NCBI GenBank assembly: GCA_903813345.2
Contig: CAIIXF020000004.1
Location: forward strand, 14,701,196 to 14,765,195
Reading direction: 5' to 3'
Length of the DNA stretch: 64,000 nucleotides
DNA from: Owenia fusiformis
Taxonomy: Eukaryota > Annelida > Polychaeta > Sabellida > Oweniidae
In this document: positions 1 to 15,500 of the stretch, one piece after another
Numbering within the stretch: position 1 is the stretch's first letter
How the letters are laid out: every line of letters begins with the position of its first letter
Made by a program: the position numbers and the translations under genes
The notes under the pieces: model-generated
Databases searched by the model: none
What the model saw: the letters and a program-made list of their open reading frames with translations, nothing else
What the model was told of the DNA's origin: nothing

Positions 1-406
1 ATTGTGAGTTTCCCTTATTTCATTGTTCACCTACTGTGACATTCATTACATTGAAACCTTGATAGATCAAGAAGATTTTGGAAAACACGTGTAACACGAG
101 TAAGTCATGTGTGTATCAAAAATTGGCAATGCCATCACCAAAAGTTTTTGCAAATTAAGGAATCCTTTAGTCTTTTGTTCTCATTCTATGATGTCAGGAT
201 CTGCATGGTTATAACTGAATTAGGAATTTTAAGTTTATAAATTCTTCTTGCTGGTTGTGTAACCCTATCAAGTATTTTACTTCGGATCAAGTCCCTTTTA
301 ACAAAACTGGTATAACTTCATGATTTTTTCAGTATATGTAGTTTCATTATATGACGTTTCATGACATGATTTTCCTCTCCTTGCTACATCCTGGCACTAC
401 ATGTTC
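1..406 (-). other. PINCH 3' UTR or flank
   Basis: This lies just downstream of the PINCH stop codon. Only ordinary AT-rich sequence is seen, with a TATAAA-like hexamer (minus strand) near 233-240 as a weak possible polyadenylation signal. Confidence 0.4.
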
Positions 407-527
407 CTACGCTTTCTTGGTTGGTGATTGGTCGTATGCTTTTTTCAGCCTCCTTTTCAACTCAGCAGGGAACTTCTCATGGCAAAGTTTGCAAACTGGT
501 TTCAGATCAAACTCAAAGAATTTAGTC
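407..527 (-). CDS. PINCH exon 12, end of LIM5 and C-terminus
   Basis: Residues 343-381 and the stop TAG at 409-407. It encodes [20 protein letters not shown] and then a basic tail ending PTKKA. The acceptor is GCTTTCAG. No clear AATAAA was seen downstream on the minus strand before the window edge, so the transcript end is not placed. Confidence 0.93.
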
Positions 528-3500
528 CTGAAAGCACAATATAGAAATTATCATGAAAGTATGACAAATCTTATCATGAATGTATGAGAAAAATGTTATC
601 ATGAATGTATGAGGAATATCATCATTAAATTATAACAAATATTATCATGAAAGTATGAGAAATATAATCATGAAAATATGAGAAATGTTATCATAAATAT
701 ATGAGAAATATTTGAGAAATATTATCATGAAAATATGAGAAATATTATCATGAAAATATGAAAAATATTATCATGAAAATATAATTCATGTCATGAAAAA
801 CAATTATAAAATCGTGAAGGACCATTAATACAGTACTATCATGAGATCTATAAATATTATCATGAAAATACACAATCATGAAACCGAGATAAATAATGTC
901 ATGTAAAAATGTATGATGAAAAACCCATAAAAGAACTTAAAAATGTGCTTTTTCAGCATAAGGTATGCCATATTTTACAGTTCTAGTATCTCTTGAAGAG
1001 GTAAGAGATAAATAAAGATATAATCTTAGAAAGCAAAATGGGTATTCCAAGGTTACAAAAACGAACATGGTTTACAGGAAACTATGATCTATAGAGATAA
1101 TATAACACATGTTGCTAAACATAATGTATGACTATTTAAAGACAGACAATTATATAATTGATTTTAACTGCTAAATAACTAGGATGAAGAAAATATCCTA
1201 GATCAATAATCATTTTCATATAACGAGCGTCTGAATTTGTTAAAATCAATTTTCATTCTTTTAATTCATGGTTTTTATTTCACTGATAATATGCACTGAA
1301 AATAAGAGCATAAAAGATATATAGGCAAAAAGTGAGTGTATTTATGTAAGAACCATAGTGTATTGTTGGCAGTATGCACACTCTCCAGGCCTACAGGTTT
1401 ATCATGATTTCACCTCATGTAACCTTTAAATTCTGAAGAACTTGAATGAAAGAGTTCTGACAACCAAAATTGTACACTCTCAAGACCTTGATTGAAAGAG
1501 TGTAGAAAAATACCCCACCCACCCCACCCAATCCTACATGTTCACTATGTCTCCATTTTAACCTCTTATAGCCTAGTAGAACTGTTTGTATACTGTATAC
1601 CTGGGATCCAAAGGGTACCATTAGCATTAAAACGTTACCCTCTAAAGTCCTTGAGTGAAACAGTGTATACAAAGCTGTTCTTTGTGATGCAAAGTCGAAT
1701 GCTTTACAAAGGGTAATAATAAATAATATAATTGATATTGGATTATATTAGTCAATATTCAAAACAAGTCTTAAGTCTATAGCCTAGACTTGAACCCTGG
1801 TACATGTTTACAGCATGCACAACTAACATGCCCTTAATTCAAACTGACACCACCTATGCAAATGGATTTTAAATGGTTCCAAAGTCATAACATGATCGGG
1901 ATTTACATACAAAATTGAAAAAGAAATACCAGAGAATTCCTGAAAATCTCAGAAATGTATCCTTCATGTAAATGTTTCAGTGTTGCAGCGTATTAATTAT
2001 AACATTCATTTTATTTCTTTTATTCTACCCACTTTCTTACCCACACGCCCCTTCCTTCAGATTTTATTTAACCCTAACCACTCATATGTACTTATACTAC
2101 TATGATCCTTATACTATCCTAATATCAATCTTATTCTCTTATTCATTAGCCTACACACTTTTCATTCACTTTTACTATATGTTAATTTTACATTGGGAAA
2201 ATAAAATTGAATCAAATTAAAGTTTGATAGTTATTTTTCTCACATATATAAATCTTATACATGTAGTTCTAATTTTACAATCTCACTTTTAAAACACGGA
2301 ACCTGTAGCACCCAACAGGGTGTCTCTCTCATGCTATTGTAAACAACCATGTTCAAAAAACGTGAACAAAAAATACAAAAACTTAAAAAACTAAACTTAA
2401 CTAAAAACTTGAATCGATTCTGGCAAAATCAAAACAACTTTTAAAACATAATTGACATTTTCCCATGACCTGATAAAAGATGTGTTTATGGGAAATTTAG
2501 AATTTCAATATAATTCAATGCTTTATTGTACTAAAAATCCCTTTCGGGTAAATGTACAGCAAGTAAACATGATAAAATAAAACTAAAACTATACATACAA
2601 TAACAATAACATACAATGCAAATTTTACATGGCATATAATCACTGGTATGTAGCGATTATATGAAAAGTTTCATTTCATGTTTCTTTACAATTCATTTCC
2701 TTTTCAAAAAAAAGCAGAAAAGCTTGTTGATCAAAGGCCAAGGTTTTGCATGGTGAGATCAGGGAGGCAGCAAAAGTTCAATGTCAAATACTAAATAAAT
2801 CTATCTAGGGGGGGGGGGGGGGTTCAAAGCTATTCTAGTTTGCTATCCGATAAATTGGACTATCCAACAAATTTCAACATTTGATCAAAACTTAAGGCCA
2901 AGGTTTTATGGGATGATCTTCGAAGGGATTCTTTTTCAGCCAATAGTCTTCTATCAGAACCTGCTTTTGAGAAGAAGAAAAAACAACAAACACATAACAT
3001 GCTTCAAGTTACCTTGAGTGCCTCGTAAATATTTTGTGAAGCTCTCTTAAAGAATCAAAATCCAACTACATGTATTGGGAATGGCAGAGACAGCACAATC
3101 GTGATGCTGTATATGAACAAAGCATTTTGATTGATGAGACAGCATACTCTGAGTGGCAGAACCCAATAATTAGGTATATGAAGCTCTCTTTTAAGAAACA
3201 AAATCCAACTACATATATTGGGAATGGCAGAGACAGCACAATCGTGATGCTGTATATAAACAAAGCTTTTTGATTGACTGACGAGACAGAATACTCTGAG
3301 TGGCAGAACCCAGTAATTAGGTATATGAAGCTCTCTTTTAAGAAACAAAATCCAACAACATGTATTGGGAATGGCAGAGACAGCACAATCGTGATGCTGT
3401 ATATAAACAAAGCTTTTTGATTGACTGACGAGACAGAATACTCTGAGTGGCAGAACCCAGTAATTAGGTATATGAAGCTCTCTTTTAAGAAACAAAATCC

Positions 3501-6500
3501 TACTACATATATTGGGAATGGCAGAGACAGCACAATCGTGATGCTGTATATAAACAAAGCTTTTTGATTGACTGACAAGACAGCATACTCTGAGTGGCAG
3601 AACCCAGTAATAGGTATATGAAGGTCTCTTTTAAGAATCAAAATCCTACTACATATATTGGGAATGGCAGAGACAGCACAATCGTGATGCTGTATATAAA
3701 CAAAGATTTTTGATTGACTGACGAGACAGAATACTCTGAGTGGCAGAACCCAGTAATTAGGTATATGAAGCTCTCTTTTAAGAAACAAAATCCAACAACA
3801 TGTATTGGGAATGGCAGAGACAGCACAATCGTGATGCTGTATATAAACAAAGCTTTTTGATTGACTGACGAGACAGCATACTCTGAGTGGCAGAACCCAG
3901 TAATAGGTATATGAAGGTCTCTTTTAAGAATCAAAATCCTACTACATATATTGGGAATGGCAGAGACAGCACAATCGTGATGCTGTATATGAACAAAGCT
4001 TTTTGATTGACTGACGAGACAGCATACTCTGAGTGGCAAAACCCAGTAATTAGGTATATGAAGGTCTCTTTTAAGAAACAAAATCCAACAACATGTATTG
4101 GGAATGGCAGAGACAGCACAATCGTGATGCTGTATATAAACAAAGCTTTTTGATTGACTGACGAGACAGCATACTCTGAGTGGCAGAACCCAATAATTAG
4201 GTATATGAAGGTCTCTTTTAAGAATCAAAATCCTACTACATATATTGGGAATGGCAGAGACAGCACAATCGTGATGCTGTATATAAACAAAGCTTTTTGA
4301 TTGACTGACGAGACAGCATACTCTGAGTGGCAGAACCCAGTAATAGGTATATGAAGGTCTCTTTTAAGAATCAAAATCCTACTACATATATTGGGAATGG
4401 CAGAGACAGCACAATCGTGATGCTGTATATGAACAAAGCTTTTTGATTGACTGACGAGACAGCATACTCTGAGTGGCAAAACCCAGTAATTAGGTATATG
4501 AAGGTCTCTTTTAAGAAACAAAATCCAACAACATGTATTGGGAATGGCAGAGACAGCACAATCGTGATGCTGTATATAAACAAAGCTTTTTGATTGACTG
4601 ACGAGACAGCATACTCTGAGTGGCAGAACCCAGTAATAGGTATATGAAGGTCTCTGTTAAGAATCAAAATCCTACTACATATATTGGGAATGGCAGAGAC
4701 AGCACAATCGTGATGCTGTATATAAACAAAGATTTTTGATTGACTGACGAGACAGCATACTCTGAGTGGCAGAACCCAATAATTAGGTATATGAAGGTCT
4801 CTTTTAAGAATCAAAATCCTACTACATATATTGGGAATGGCAGAGACAGCACAATCGTGATGCTGTATATAAACAAAGATTTTTGATTGACTGACGAGAC
4901 AGCATACTCTGAGTGGCAGAACCCAATAATTAGGTATATGAAGGTCTCTTTTAAGAAACAAAATCAAGCGATTGAAAAAAGGTCGCAACAAGTCACGATG
5001 TTCCCAATGTTTACTTATCTGAAAATACTTGAAGTGCGTGTTTGTTTTTCATATTTGGAGTGTGATAATGATCATGCCATCTCACAGGAGGGGTGTGACT
5101 CGTTACAAGACTTCTGATTGGCTACAGAAATCATGAGCAATTAGCATATTTGGGTGGAGAGGTATTTACCAAACCACAAATTGATACTATAATCGTAAAA
5201 CATGTTAGTTTGGTCTTACTAATTTAGGGTTGATGCCAAAAGTTCATTAATAAAATAGTAACAAATTAATATCATTGAGGGAAGGGGAGGGGGTAAATAA
5301 CAATTTTATTAGTTAGAGAGTGAACGACAAATCAATATTTTCAAATTTCATTTTATATGAGTGGGGGTAGGGGTTAAACCATAATGCAATTAACTTCGTT
5401 TTTTTCTATCACCATATCTGTATCTATAAATTAGTATATTGATTATTGCTTTTTAACCTTATGTGATTTTTCTCTGGTACTTTTCTGCCATGAAAAAAAA
5501 TTGTTTAATAGTAGTAGCTACATCTAACCCCCCTGTCCAGTAGTGTCATGAAACATACATTGTACACATTAGGGTTAATAAGAATGTGTTTGAATGTTGT
5601 CTCACTCGATTTTTGACTCCAATATCTAGGTGTATTTACAATATGTCAAAATGGCAATTATTTATAAAATACTGAGTAGATAAAATTCGGAGAAAAAACA
5701 CAATAACATCCACTTGTTGACTTTCTGAAAAACACTCTGGATTTTTCAAGAAATTGAGTATGAGATATGACAACCCACAGCGACATTTTGGCCCTTTATA
5801 CACATGTACTTTAACAGGTAAGCTATTTGAACAATATAAGTACCAAAATAATTCATTTTTAGCAACCAGGAAGAAAAATAGAAAATCTAGATTTTTAATA
5901 ATTGATTTTTAGAAATATTGAAATCATATTCACTTTCTCCTAACATTTTTGGATTGTCCAATGACTTGAACTTGGAGGCTCGTATCAAGTCTCCCCTAAC
6001 ATACTTCACCCCCAATATCATTTGTGAAATGGTTAGGGGAGGTGCACAAGGGCTTGTGGCAAGACTATCTTAATGTCCGTACATGTACATTGTACATGAC
6101 AAACCCAAATGACTGATTGGCACCATAATTGTTGATTGTAAGACCTAATACTTGAGAGAACTAAAATGAAGAGCAACAAAATACTTCAAAACTGGATTAT
6201 TTCATCAACCAGGAAGTACTGCTGTACGAAAGTCCATTCACCTTGGAGTAAAGTACTATATTAATGCTCTTAGTAGTTGAGAGCATGCAAATGGTTTTTT
6301 ATATAAACTGACAGATGTAGATCAAAATAAAAACAAAACATTTTGATTTTTTAATATGTCAAATATCACATATTTCAACCAAAAGTCAATATTTTACATC
6401 TTAAAACAATTTCCACAGTAAAAAAAACAATTATGCAGGAGGTCCCGGATTCGATCCCCGGTTCAGGCAAGATTATTTTGTAAATCAATTAGTATTATAA

Positions 6501-9500
6501 AAGAAAATATAGAAGAAACAAACTAAAAGAAAAAATAGCCAAAATCATAAAACGTGAAAATAAACTCGAGTGCTTTGAAGTAAAGGCCTTCAAATTACAT
6601 TCATATCAAACAATAGGCCTAGCCTCTGATTCAAATACAAATTTGCCAACAACACAATCAAACACATAGCTCCGTAATCCTCATTTCATATACATGGACC
6701 AAGTACCCCGGGACCATTACTTTATATAGTCTGTTCACAAGACTGTATGGCTCATGTATGAACCATACCAGGCACATGTATGTCTGGCCAAGAAAATGAT
6801 TAGGTTAAATCACCTGTTCAGAAGCAAGGTTATTCAGATGATTTATTTTAAGTTGTTTATGTGATTTCAAGGTATGAGGACAAGCGATAATAAATGATAA
6901 TATATGTCTGGTTGTCTGGCCAGCACAAATGGAGGTTTCATAAAAATGGCTTGAAATATTTCATATTTATAATATTTATCCTAGTATCAATAGTATGTAC
7001 TATGTACTTTGGTATAATAAGATGAGAAAACCTGAGGGGGGGGGTCCTGTCACTCTTGTGGTTCGTATTCAAACTAAAATATGAAATTCAACCTCTGAGG
7101 CTATGATGATTGTGCACAGCTTGATCAAATGCTCCAATCCATTATAATGTACATGTAAGTTAGATTCTTATTAAAAATCATAATCTATTTTATATTGTGT
7201 TATATTTGGGAAGTAGAGTTTCTTTCTCCCTTCCTAATTCTTATTTTCTTAGGCTAGGATTAAAATATTACATATGAACTACATCATGATTTAGTATTTA
7301 GAAGTTACTATCTACTGTATAATATGAACTTTTACACAAAAATCAAATTATTTTCCTAGTAGAGCACTCAAATGTTAAGAAAATTATTAGAAAATAGTAG
7401 ATAACAATGTATTTAAATTTAAATGGGACTAAATTATAATGTTAACAGAATTTTTCAGGAAGTACATTTTGTGAATTTAGTTGAAACTTCAAAACTTTTC
7501 TCAGAAAGTAGTTCATAGCCTTTAAGAGTAAAGCATACAAAACAAAAATATAAATTACAAGTGCGCATGACACAGATTTTAATTTGAGAACTTTTCAAGG
7601 AGGTTTTGAGAATATAGTTGAAATTTCAAAACTTTTCTAAGAAAGTACTCCATGGTATTGAGAGTACAAAATTATAAATTACAAAGAATACAAGTGTTAG
7701 CAATACACAAGGTTTTAATTTACTAAGATTTCTATGAAAATCATTTTGGTATATAATATCATGGTCACTCTGAACTTAGCATTTTAAGTATATTATTTAT
7801 TTTTAACATTCTTGGTAACTTTTATAGAGTGCAGCTGACTTGATAAAAGGCAGGTATTGGCAGGTATTGGCTAGAATAGTCTATGCTCTTTGCCATATTC
7901 TTCAACTTGACAATGGAAAGCACAGCTTTATCCTGGAGCCGAAAAGTGAATGCTGTATATATTTGTGTGTACTTCAATAGTAAACGCAATACAGATATGA
8001 AAATGACAGAGAATTAGTTATTTCATGGACTTCAATTCCCAATTCTTTGAACAATGTTTCACCTGAATAAATAATGACATCATTGGACATAATGTCAGTA
8101 CAAATGCACTCACTTTTGGTTCATGCTTTATCATGTTTATACTAAGTTCTGTCAAACGTCAGGCCTGTCGCCAGAATTTGCCAAGGGGGGTTCACTTTTG
8201 ACAATCTTGGTCCATAAATGGCCAAAATCACTTAAAATGTGCTCAGAATGGTGAAAAATTGCATGATTTTGAAAGAATTTTTGGCCAAGGGGGGGGGGGG
8301 GCTAAAGGCCTGAACTTGTGCTGGATTTCACCACATTGAAAGCCTACAGCATTTAAGCCTACTCGTGACTGAATCGCTTTTCAGTAACCCGATGTTACTA
8401 TTAACATACGGGTAAAATATTTGGATACAAATTGACCGCCTTTTTAGTGAAAATGATGAAAATAAAAATTTCCTTCGATGAAAGTTCATCCATTTTGCTA
8501 TAAAGATGTAATGTCTTCAGGCCCGTAGCCAGGATTTGCCAAGGGGGGTTCAGTTTTCAAAAATTTCCAAGGGACGTTCACATTTGACCCAAATATGGCT
8601 AAAATCACTTGAGAAGTGCTCAAAATTGTGAAAAACTGCATGATTTTGAAAGAATTTTTGGACAGGGAGGGGGGGGGGGGGATTTGCCCAAACCCTGCGA
8701 ACCCCCCTGGCTACAGGCCTGGTCTTTATACAATGTAACCAGGTAGGGATCAGTGAATGTGGGATCCACAGCCTGTTCTATCCCTTGGAATGCACACCTC
8801 ACCAAGATTTCGATAAAGAGAGACTATAACATGTAGGTGTTAACAAAGATAAGCTCAATTCAGGAAGTATATCTCACCAATATAGCATGCTACAATGTTA
8901 TAAAACTGATAAACCCACTTGAAATATGACAAATTGTTCTTAAATGTGATCTGAAGGACTAACAATCTAATAATGATTTATAAGAATTGACGGTTTAGAA
9001 TTGTAACACACACTCCCAATATGTTCTCTGAAAGTATGGTACTGTGGTATAGCAGTATGGTTTGAGTCTATAGTACCATATATCATGGTACTCAGTTATC
9101 TCGGTTTCCGGACAACTTGGACCCAGGACAACTCGGACCCTGGACAACTCAGTTACCGTTATCTCCCAATGATTTTTTCTCAGTTCAAGTGCTGAATCTT
9201 TATTTTACATTTTTTGGTCAAAATATTTCAATGATCCACCATTTTTTCAATGAGCGAATTTTCAACAGTATAGTACACCAAATTATTAGTTTTTCAACAT
9301 GGCACAGTGCCTGCTTTCTCTAATGCTTGGGCAATCACTGCTTCTGTATTTAAGTTACAATTGTTGATTTCATACAAAAGTTTTGATCTTCTGGCTTTTA
9401 TCTTTGAAGTTATTGATTAAACTGCTACATCAAGGATATTACATTGAAGTTAATAATAAAGACAATTGAGAAAATGGTTAAGTGTTTCGGTTGGCCTTTA

Positions 9501-12500
9501 GTTGAACCTGAAAAGGTACAATGTTCTCTGTTAATCTGAATCAAATCATTAACCTTATTCTCATCGACGTCATAATAGTTTAATATAACACAAAATTTAA
9601 GACAATTGAGAAATTGATCTTTAATTGAACCTAAAGAAGATACACAGCAATCTATTAATCTAAAACAGATCGTGAAATTAACCTTATTCTAACTGAAAGA
9701 CCATAATATCACCAAGGATCAAGGTCATGATAATAAAATTTAAACAATTGACATATGGCCTTTAATTGAACCAAGAGAAGATACACAGCAATCTATTAAT
9801 CTAAAACAGATCATGAAATTAACTTTATTCTAACTGAAAGACCATAATATCACCAAGGACCAAGGTCATGATAATAAAATTTAAACAATTGACATATGGC
9901 CTTTAATTGAACCAAGAGAAGATACACAGCAATCTATTACAGATCTAAAACAGATCATGAAATTAACCTTATTCTAACTGAAAGACCATAATATCACCAA
10001 GGATCAAGGTCATGATAATAAAATTTAAACAATTGACATATGGCCTTTAATTGAACAAAGAGAAGATACACAGCAATCTATTAATCTAAAACAGATCATG
10101 AACTTAACTTTATTCTAACTGAAAGACCATAATATCACCAAGGATCAATGCCATGATAATAAAATTTAAACAATTGACATATGGCCTTTAATTGAACCTA
10201 GAGAAGGTACAATTTACATATGGCCTTTAATTGAACCTAGAGAAGGTACAATTGACATATGGCCTTTAATTGAACCTAGAGAAGGTACAATTGACATATG
10301 GCCTTTAATTGAGCCTAGAGTAGGTACTAACTTACCAGAAAGTACAAGGTTCCATCCATCTTGATCAAAACAAACCTTGAGATTAACCTCACTCATCAAT
10401 TACACTGCATCTATACTGAACTTTGAAAACTTCAACAGCTGATCACCAGACAAAATGTAGATCAAGTAAGTGCATTCTAGATTAAGTTTAACCCAATAAA
10501 ACATGTTTACTCAATTTGTTTGTTACATTCTCTTATATAAGTATCAATGTCTGCTTTATCATTGAGGACAACTTGATATATCATAAGTCTCTCTATATTA
10601 ACTTTCATAATTAGTCAATCGCCAAGAGAAATCGAAATGATTAATATTTTTCACAATTCCATGTGTATTCACTCATTATGGTGAAATTCTAAATCAAGTG
10701 GAATTGAAACATTTCTCCTAATTTTAATATTTTTTGTGAAAGTGCCAGTACCATTGCAGAATTCTGGCCTACAGTTCAATGATGTCATGAAATGTAGTAA
10801 ACTAATATGGAAATGAATTAAAATAGTCATGTAAATTAAATTGTAAATGAAGACATGCCTATTAGCCAGGATTTGCCAATATGGGTTCACTTTTTAAAAA
10901 TTCTGGGGGGTGTTCGCTTTTTGCAACTTTGGCCCAAATATGCCAAAAATCACTTGAAAAGAACTCACAATGGTGAAAAACTGCATGATTTTGAGAGAAT
11001 TTTGGTCAAAGGGGATTTGCCCGAACCCCCTGAACCCTTCCTAGCTACAGGCCTGAAGAGTTCAAACTGTGAAAATAACCATAAATTAAATAAACTCTGT
11101 AACAGAGGAGGCCAAGTTGATGGTCACCTGGTTGCAACACATACTGATGGAGATGCCAAACTCAAGTTACTACTTGAACAGAGAGATCAACCTGAGGCAA
11201 AGCTGGCAGCAAATGGTATTGCAGTTGAAGTGGTAAAGGAAGTCAAAAAGAAGGAAATACAAATAATGAAGTTCAAAATTCTATTTTTCAAGCTGCTAAT
11301 CAGGAACACACCATTAAAATGTCAATGAATACTATAAATAATTAAATTTTAATCTGTGAACGTGTCTGACTAGTACTCAAAAGTTGTCACTAATTGAACT
11401 AACTTGCTCTAAATATATTGTTAAATAATATCAATAAAGATATGATACGACATGCCATGCTCCAACCCTGACTTCATTATTCAAGGACTTCCTATGCCAG
11501 AATACCACCCAATGTTTATTTTAAATTGTTTCTTTCCAAAATTTGAATTAAGCGCTATTTTTTTATACTTATATAATTTAGTGTGTTAATATCACTCCAC
11601 TTTTTAATTCACCATCCATATTGTTTTCACTCTATTTCGCATTTTAAATGCCACGACAACCAGGATGCGTTTGTTGTTTGTAAATACATTGAGGGTCTTC
11701 TGTCAAGTAGGAGATAAGGTAAAGATCTGCATAAGAGTACAGTGGTGTATGTGAGACAAGAGGACCCACTAAGTGCCATATGTGTTAATTTCTGTAACTT
11801 TATGTATTTTTTATTTTTAGAAGTTTCCATCAGTGCATTTCAGGTTGAAGAGAGAATGTACACAGACAAGCCACAGAAGATTTTCCAGCTCTCAACATTG
11901 ATTTGCACGCAGTTGAAAATCCATTTACAACCAGCTGAAAATCCATTTGCAACCAGTTGAAAATCCATTTGCACCCAGTTGAAAATCCATTTGCACCCAG
12001 TTGAAAATCCATTTGCACCCAGTTGAAAATCCATTTGCACCCAGCTGAAAATCCATTTTCACCCAGCTGAAAATTCATTTGCACAAATGCATTGGCACCT
12101 GGTAAAGAAGTCCAATTTGTTCTAGAATATTTATTAATGAGAAATGATAAATCTAGGAACAAAATGGGATAACTTTTAGTGATGCAACAACTTTCACTTA
12201 CTTTTGACTCATCTTGCGGTCGCAGATGTAGCAGGCAAAATGATTGGTGCACCATGCCTTGTTCAATGCACTGAACACTGTAAAAACAAGATAAAACACA
12301 AGTTGAAATACATCAAGGGGATAGAGCAGTTTTCATACCGAGTACTAAGATAAAGACACATAATATACTTCTATGTTTAAATAAATATGCTAAAAGGGGG
12401 TGACTGGAAAAATAATAAGGGTTTTACTTAATTATTTTTAGTAAGTTTCTTTGATGAATTTAGATCAACTTACCATCTCCTGCTATGACTGTATTGCACA

Positions 12501-15500
12501 CAAAGCAGATGTTACCAAACAGCTGAAAAACATAACATACAAAATATGAGTACTTGCATTTGGAATAGAAAACAGATACGTGTATACCATATGAGAGACA
12601 CCCTAAAGGGCATATGACCCTCAGGCCCGTAGCCAGGATTTGCCAAGGGGTGGGGGGGGTTCAGTTTTCAAAAATTTGCAGGGAGGTTCACATTTGACAA
12701 TTTTGGCCCAAATGTGATTAAAGTCACTTGAGAAGTGCTCAAAATGGTGAAAAACTGCATGATTTTGAAAGATTCTTTGTCCAGGAGGGGGTTCGCCCAG
12801 ACCCTGCAAACCCCCCCCCCCCTGGCTACGGGCCTGAAACTACTGTCTTGAAACTATTGGAACAAATCTGACAATGCCATGCAAATCACTGCATATCAGC
12901 ATGACAGTATTGGGAATTGGGACACAATAATAAAGCAGATTCTTAAAACATAATATTACTAATATAATATGTTGCATGGACAGTAACATGGGGATAAGAT
13001 GCCTTTTAGCATGTCTTCCACATGATATCATGACAAGAATCATACAGACTATTATAATATTTCATGAAGATAAAGAATATAACAAAACATGAGTTTTTAA
13101 GTGAATTTTACATAATGTTCATGTAATAATGTTCTGGATTATGGTGACAGCTTTGTCGATTGATGCCTTTGTTGCCATGTGTAGATCATGCTTTAATAGC
13201 ACAAGATCACTGTATTGCTACATGGACAGTACTCAATGTTCTCAATCACTTGTATTATTCAAATGTACTTTAAAGCATGCATAAGCTCCTGTTTATTGAA
13301 GGCCACTTGGAATAAACCTGGAGTAAACAACCTTCAATTAAGGTATTCATTTGCTATGAAAAAATGCCAGTCTTGTTCTAATAAGGGATGCTGTCCAAAA
13401 TTTGACAGTTTTGGAAAGAGGTTAAGGCCCTCCCCTACCCCATTTAATGAAAGATATTTAATCCTGTGGTAACTTGACCCCACCCATCCCCCATCTTGAT
13501 CCATCAAGGTATTACATATTGTATTATGACTGAAGGAATAGACTGGTTTAACAGCCATTACCCCCATGTAACAAATTTGAAAATGATAATTTGCCTTTGC
13601 CTTAGGTTTAGCTTGAAAATCAGAAAACTCCTCCCAAACAAAATTCCATTTTTCACAACTGTTAACAACTGGATACTATCCATAAATACAATGTACTCTC
13701 TAAAGTACATTGTAGATGGTAGCCATTTATTTGCTCAGGATGACATCTGAGTACATGATGATCTCTAAGACATGACACTACATACTGCACTGTTAGATTT
13801 CAATTAACATCAAATAAAAGCGTAATAACTCGTTCAATCGGACTGGGTGGTACTGTTTAATAAGTACAAATGTAATTACATACTTATGTTGATAATCAAA
13901 CACAATTGTGTTACATCAAATAATGTAACAGGTCCAACTTAATGAAATTACTAAGGACTGATGTAATAACGTTTGGACTTATGTGTGCTAGGGTGATGCT
14001 CGTTAGCTGGACAGCTCGACCCAAAGTCAAATCAACCCAAGTCAACTAGGCCCTAATGATTTTGAGAACAACAACAATGTAATGAAAATTAAAGTTCAGG
14101 TCTTACATGTACAATGTATAAGGCTAAAATAAGGTTTACTTATTCCCATGAATGGGATATTACTGATTCAATTTTTGGCAAAAAGTTGGTCTCTTGTGCC
14201 ATAAAAAATGACAAACTGTATTGTTGCTAATATTTGGCATGGAATGCTATCTTTGTTAGTTGCCTAAATATTTACTAATTTTTTACACCATGGTGAACTT
14301 CTCCAAATAGAAAGACTTGCATTGTAACTATGTATTGATATAAAAACAACTCTGTTTTTCTCATAAAACATTAAGCCCCAACAAATATAGTTTTTACTCA
14401 ATTCCAAAACACTGAAATGTTCCTAACCTTGAAGCATTAAATCCAATTCAAATATATACAACTACGCAATTCAAATAAACACATACAATTACCCCCATTC
14501 AAACACCAACACAATTCTTTCAAAGTCTTCGTTGATTATCAAATACAAAATTGTAAATCTTTTCTGCAGAACAGAGAGAGTCTTACTGTATTACATGTTT
14601 ATATTGAATTCCAAATTCGAAAACATATTTTGTAGACTCAGAGGGGGTGCCATTTTTGTAGTTTATCTTTTACATCATCTACTATTCTTACAAATCAATA
14701 AAATTAAGAATTGAACTATTTATATTTTCCATCTGCTTTTTCATGCCACTTTTCTATTTCGATGCCATGTCAGATTTTTGCATTTCTACATCTGTCCTAG
14801 TCCAACAACATTAGACCTAGCCTGGGCCTCGTTTCTTATCTGACATGTCTTATGGCCCCGGCTAGGTCTAACTTCCATGATGATTTTGCCCTTGTTGCGA
14901 TCATTTAATCGTTCAGCAGGTTTCGACATGCGGAACTAATTAAACTCCGAAAACATGGTAATATTACATAAAGAATGTGATTCAAGCATGCAAACATACC
15001 TTATAAATACATACACACCATCCCGTACCCCCCTTAGACCATATTGATGCATAATTACGAAAATATTGGAGACAGGTTTGGAATTTTACGAAAATATCGG
15101 TCAGCTCCGGTAACATCGAAATTGCAAATCGTATCAGGAATTAACCGTCATTGCGACACTGCATCAACGAACAGTAGGTTTGCAATTAATAACGATTTTG
15201 TGTGTATACAAGCGCTATATAAATCAATCAAAGATACCTGCTATCCTCAAAAATGGCTATTTTATCCCGAGTAATCGTGTGATAATTATAAATCTATTTG
15301 ACAACAATTTCGTTTCAATAGTTTAAATTTTAACCCGGGACGAACAGACACAATGAAGGACATGCGGAAATGTCATTTTAGAGATTGGTAAGTTTAACCT
15401 CATTTTACTTGTATAAATGACCATTTAATACAATAATATTGTGTTGAATCGCTTGATGTTATGTGTTTTTATATTGTTGTCAAGTATCAGTTGCATGTTA

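Noticed and set aside
3041-4965. Regular repeats resembling a CRISPR array
   Set aside because: Units are contiguous near-identical 147 bp satellites with no short repeat/spacer alternation, in an animal genome.
3055-4991. Long overlapping minus-strand open frames rich in [13 protein letters not shown]-type repeats
   Set aside because: They arise because the satellite unit is close to 147 bp, a multiple of three. All frames repeat alike and no start, domain or splice support exists.
6434-6470. tRNA gene
   Set aside because: Only a T-arm/acceptor-like half is present; D and anticodon arms are missing.
11830-12255. Minus-strand open frames with [11 protein letters not shown] repeats
   Set aside because: Artefact of a 22 bp minisatellite. 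The frame also runs through PINCH exon 11 out of its true frame.
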